Shown one piece after another: positions 62,559-64,000 of a stretch of 64,000 nucleotides of DNA. This DNA comes from Pyropia haitanensis. Lineage: Eukaryota; Rhodophyta; Bangiophyceae; Bangiales; Bangiaceae. The notes below the pieces were generated by a model, which did no database searches, was not told where the DNA came from, and saw nothing but the letters and a program-made list of their open reading frames with translations. Position numbers and translations under genes: made by a program. Within the stretch, counting starts at the first letter, position 1; each line of letters begins with the position of its first letter. The stretch covers positions 1,497,501 to 1,561,500 of the forward strand of contig SDUX01000006.1 in the NCBI GenBank assembly GCA_008729055.1, read 5' to 3'.

Positions 62559-64000
62559 GGCGACACCGGGGGGGGGGGGGGGGGGGGGGGATGGGTGGAG
62601 AGGGGGTGAGTGAGGGCAAAGGCAAGGAGGAGGAGGGCGGTCCCGCGTGGGTGGAAGGGCGAGCCGCGGCGGCGTGCCCGCCGTCGTGGAGCGGCGGACG
62701 AGCGCGGCGGGGACGGAGGGCAGCCGCGGTGGGCGGACGCGGACGCGACGGCGCGGGCGCCGCTCGGTGGTGCACCCCCCCCCCCCCGGCCGGCGCGGCC
62801 GCCACCGCCGCCGCGGCGGCGCCCTTTGTACCGCCGCCGCCGCCCACCGCCGCCTCGCCACGCCGGGCGGCCGCGACGGCGGCGGCCGCCGGGCGCCGCC
62901 AACCACGCGCCCCGTGGGTGGGCGCGGCGGCGCGGGGCGGCGGCCGGCCGGCCGGTCGGGGCGTCGCGCGGAGGGGGGGGGGGGGGGACGCGGACCGCCG
63001 CACCGGCGGCCACCCGCCCGCCCGCCCGCCCGCCCGCCCGCCCGTCCGCCCGCCCGCCGCCCGCCTGGTGGGTGCGGCGGCCAGCCGCGGCGCCGCGGCG
63101 GCCGCCCTTGCCCCCGCCGACGGCCGCCAGCCGCCGCCGCCCGCGGCGGCGGCCGCGCGGGTGGCCGACGGCGGGGGGCCGGCGGGACGTTGCGGGGGGG
63201 GGGGGGGGGGGGGGGGGGGTGGGGGGACGGCGCGCCGCCCGCGCGCCGCCCCTCGGCCGCCCCGCCCGCGGACCGGCGGCGGCGGCGGCGACGGCGGCGG
63301 CGGCGGCAGCGGCGGCGGCAGCCGCCACCACCGCCACCCACCGCCGCCAGCGTCTGCCGCCCGCGGACCACCCGCCGCCGCTGGCGTCTGCCGCCCGCGG
63401 AGCGCCGACCGTCGCGTGCCGACGCGGCGGCCGGTCCGCGGCCGGCGCCCCCCCCCCCCCCCCCCCCCCCCGCGGGCGGCGGCACCCCCCCCCCCCCCCC
63501 CCCTCGCGGCAGCGACCGCGGCGCCGCCCACCGCACCGCCACGGCGGCGGGGGACCCGACGCACGACGGCGGCGGCGGCGCGGTTTCCGGGCTCCCCTTG
63601 CCGCCCCCCCCCCGCCCCCCCCCCCCTCGCCAGCGGTGGCCTCCACGGTGCGGCGGGCGGTGCGTGCCGCCGCGGCGGCAGCGGGGGACGCGCGGGGGGG
63701 GGGGGGGGCCGCCGCCGCGGCGACCGCGGCGGCGGAATTTGGCCGCGCGCACCGCCACTCGCGGCGGCCGCCGCCGCCGCCGGCGCCCCTGCTGGCCGCC
63801 GCCGCCGGTAGGCGCGCCGGTCGTGGCACGCTGGCGGCGGCGGGGCACGCCGGCGGCTCGCGCGCACGTGCCGTCCATGAGTCGGGGGGGGGGGGGGGGG
63901 AAGAAAAGGGGAGCACCGCCGAGGCGGGGGGCACCCGCGCCGGCGGCCGCCGGCGGTTGCCCTCCCTCCCCCCCCCCCCCCCCCCCCCCCCACCTCCCCC
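62559..64000. other. GC-rich low-complexity end of the window
   Basis: G23 run (about 62568-62590), GCCC array (63010-63062), a 28-base G run (about 63193-63220), C runs (63450-63503, 63970-63990). A minus-strand frame from an ATG at 63878 (MDGTCARAAG...) stays open for a long way but reads as Arg/Gly/Pro repeats. It may include the 5' region of the Ala/Lys-rich gene. No further gene is supported. Confidence 0.4.

Noticed and set aside
60291..62609. Long plus-strand frames opposite the Ala/Lys-rich gene, with RRLCRRRLCRC-type repeats
   Set aside because: They mirror the coding repeats of the minus-strand frame, which has a signal peptide, Lys periodicity and a Cys module.
62559..63878. N-terminal extension of the Ala/Lys-rich protein up to the ATG at 63878
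   Set aside because: The frame is open but passes through G/C runs and Arg/Gly repeats, whereas the ATG at 62558 is followed directly by a signal peptide.

Overview
This window looks like nuclear DNA of a very GC-rich eukaryote. By eye about three quarters of the bases are G or C, with many uninterrupted G or C runs (up to about 27) and GGC/GCC repeats that encode Ala, Gly and Pro tracts. The proteins are eukaryotic: MSH6, PCH2/TRIP13, an E(z) histone methyltransferase, CTU1/NCS6, an NCBP3-like cap-binding protein, a PWWP reader, an SLC25 carrier and a BTB protein. Introns are few (none to two per gene), short, and have GT..AG ends. Sparse introns, extreme GC, a vanadium-haloperoxidase-type enzyme and a plastid-type NYC1/NOL-like reductase fit an intron-poor alga best. 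A bangiophyte red alga (Porphyra/Pyropia type) is my best guess; this is inference, not proof.

Layout. 1-403: start of a PH-domain gene running off the left edge (minus). 2144-2812: four-helix membrane protein. 4256-4664: foldback element with three 107-bp repeats. 4.9-7.0 kb: AT-richer DNA with a CCAAT cluster and a 156-bp MITE. 7026-8603: BTB-BACK protein. 9791-11471: PCH2. 14299-15474: first copy of a 1,176-bp element with terminal inverted repeats. 15966-17461: NCBP3-like. 20379-23180: PWWP protein with a TFIIS-N/IBD-like domain. 23876-25196 (minus) and 26225-30584 (plus): a head-to-head pair, NYC1/NOL-like reductase and MSH6. 30783-33803 (minus): zinc-finger protein, tail to tail with MSH6. 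36.2-38.6 kb: AT-richer, no recognised gene. 38567-40138 (minus): PAP2/vanadium haloperoxidase family. 41262-43295 (minus): SLC25 carrier. 44043-45218: second copy of the 1,176-bp element, inverted. 48579-49379: secreted repeat protein. 50276-52008 (minus): unknown three-exon gene, head to head with CTU1 (52817-55059). 56308-59835: E(z). 60303-62558 (minus): secreted Ala/Lys-rich protein.

The genes are not an operon or one pathway. They are mostly housekeeping functions: mismatch repair, meiotic checkpoint remodelling, tRNA thiolation, mRNA export, chromatin reading and H3K27 methylation, each with its own promoter region. A feature common to many of them is that the reading frame breaks by one base at a G or C homopolymer, in 9 or 10 places over 7 genes. 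These are either base-calling errors in homopolymers or something biologically odd; they are described gene by gene and as a finding. No complete autonomous transposon, CRISPR array, tRNA or rRNA gene was seen.
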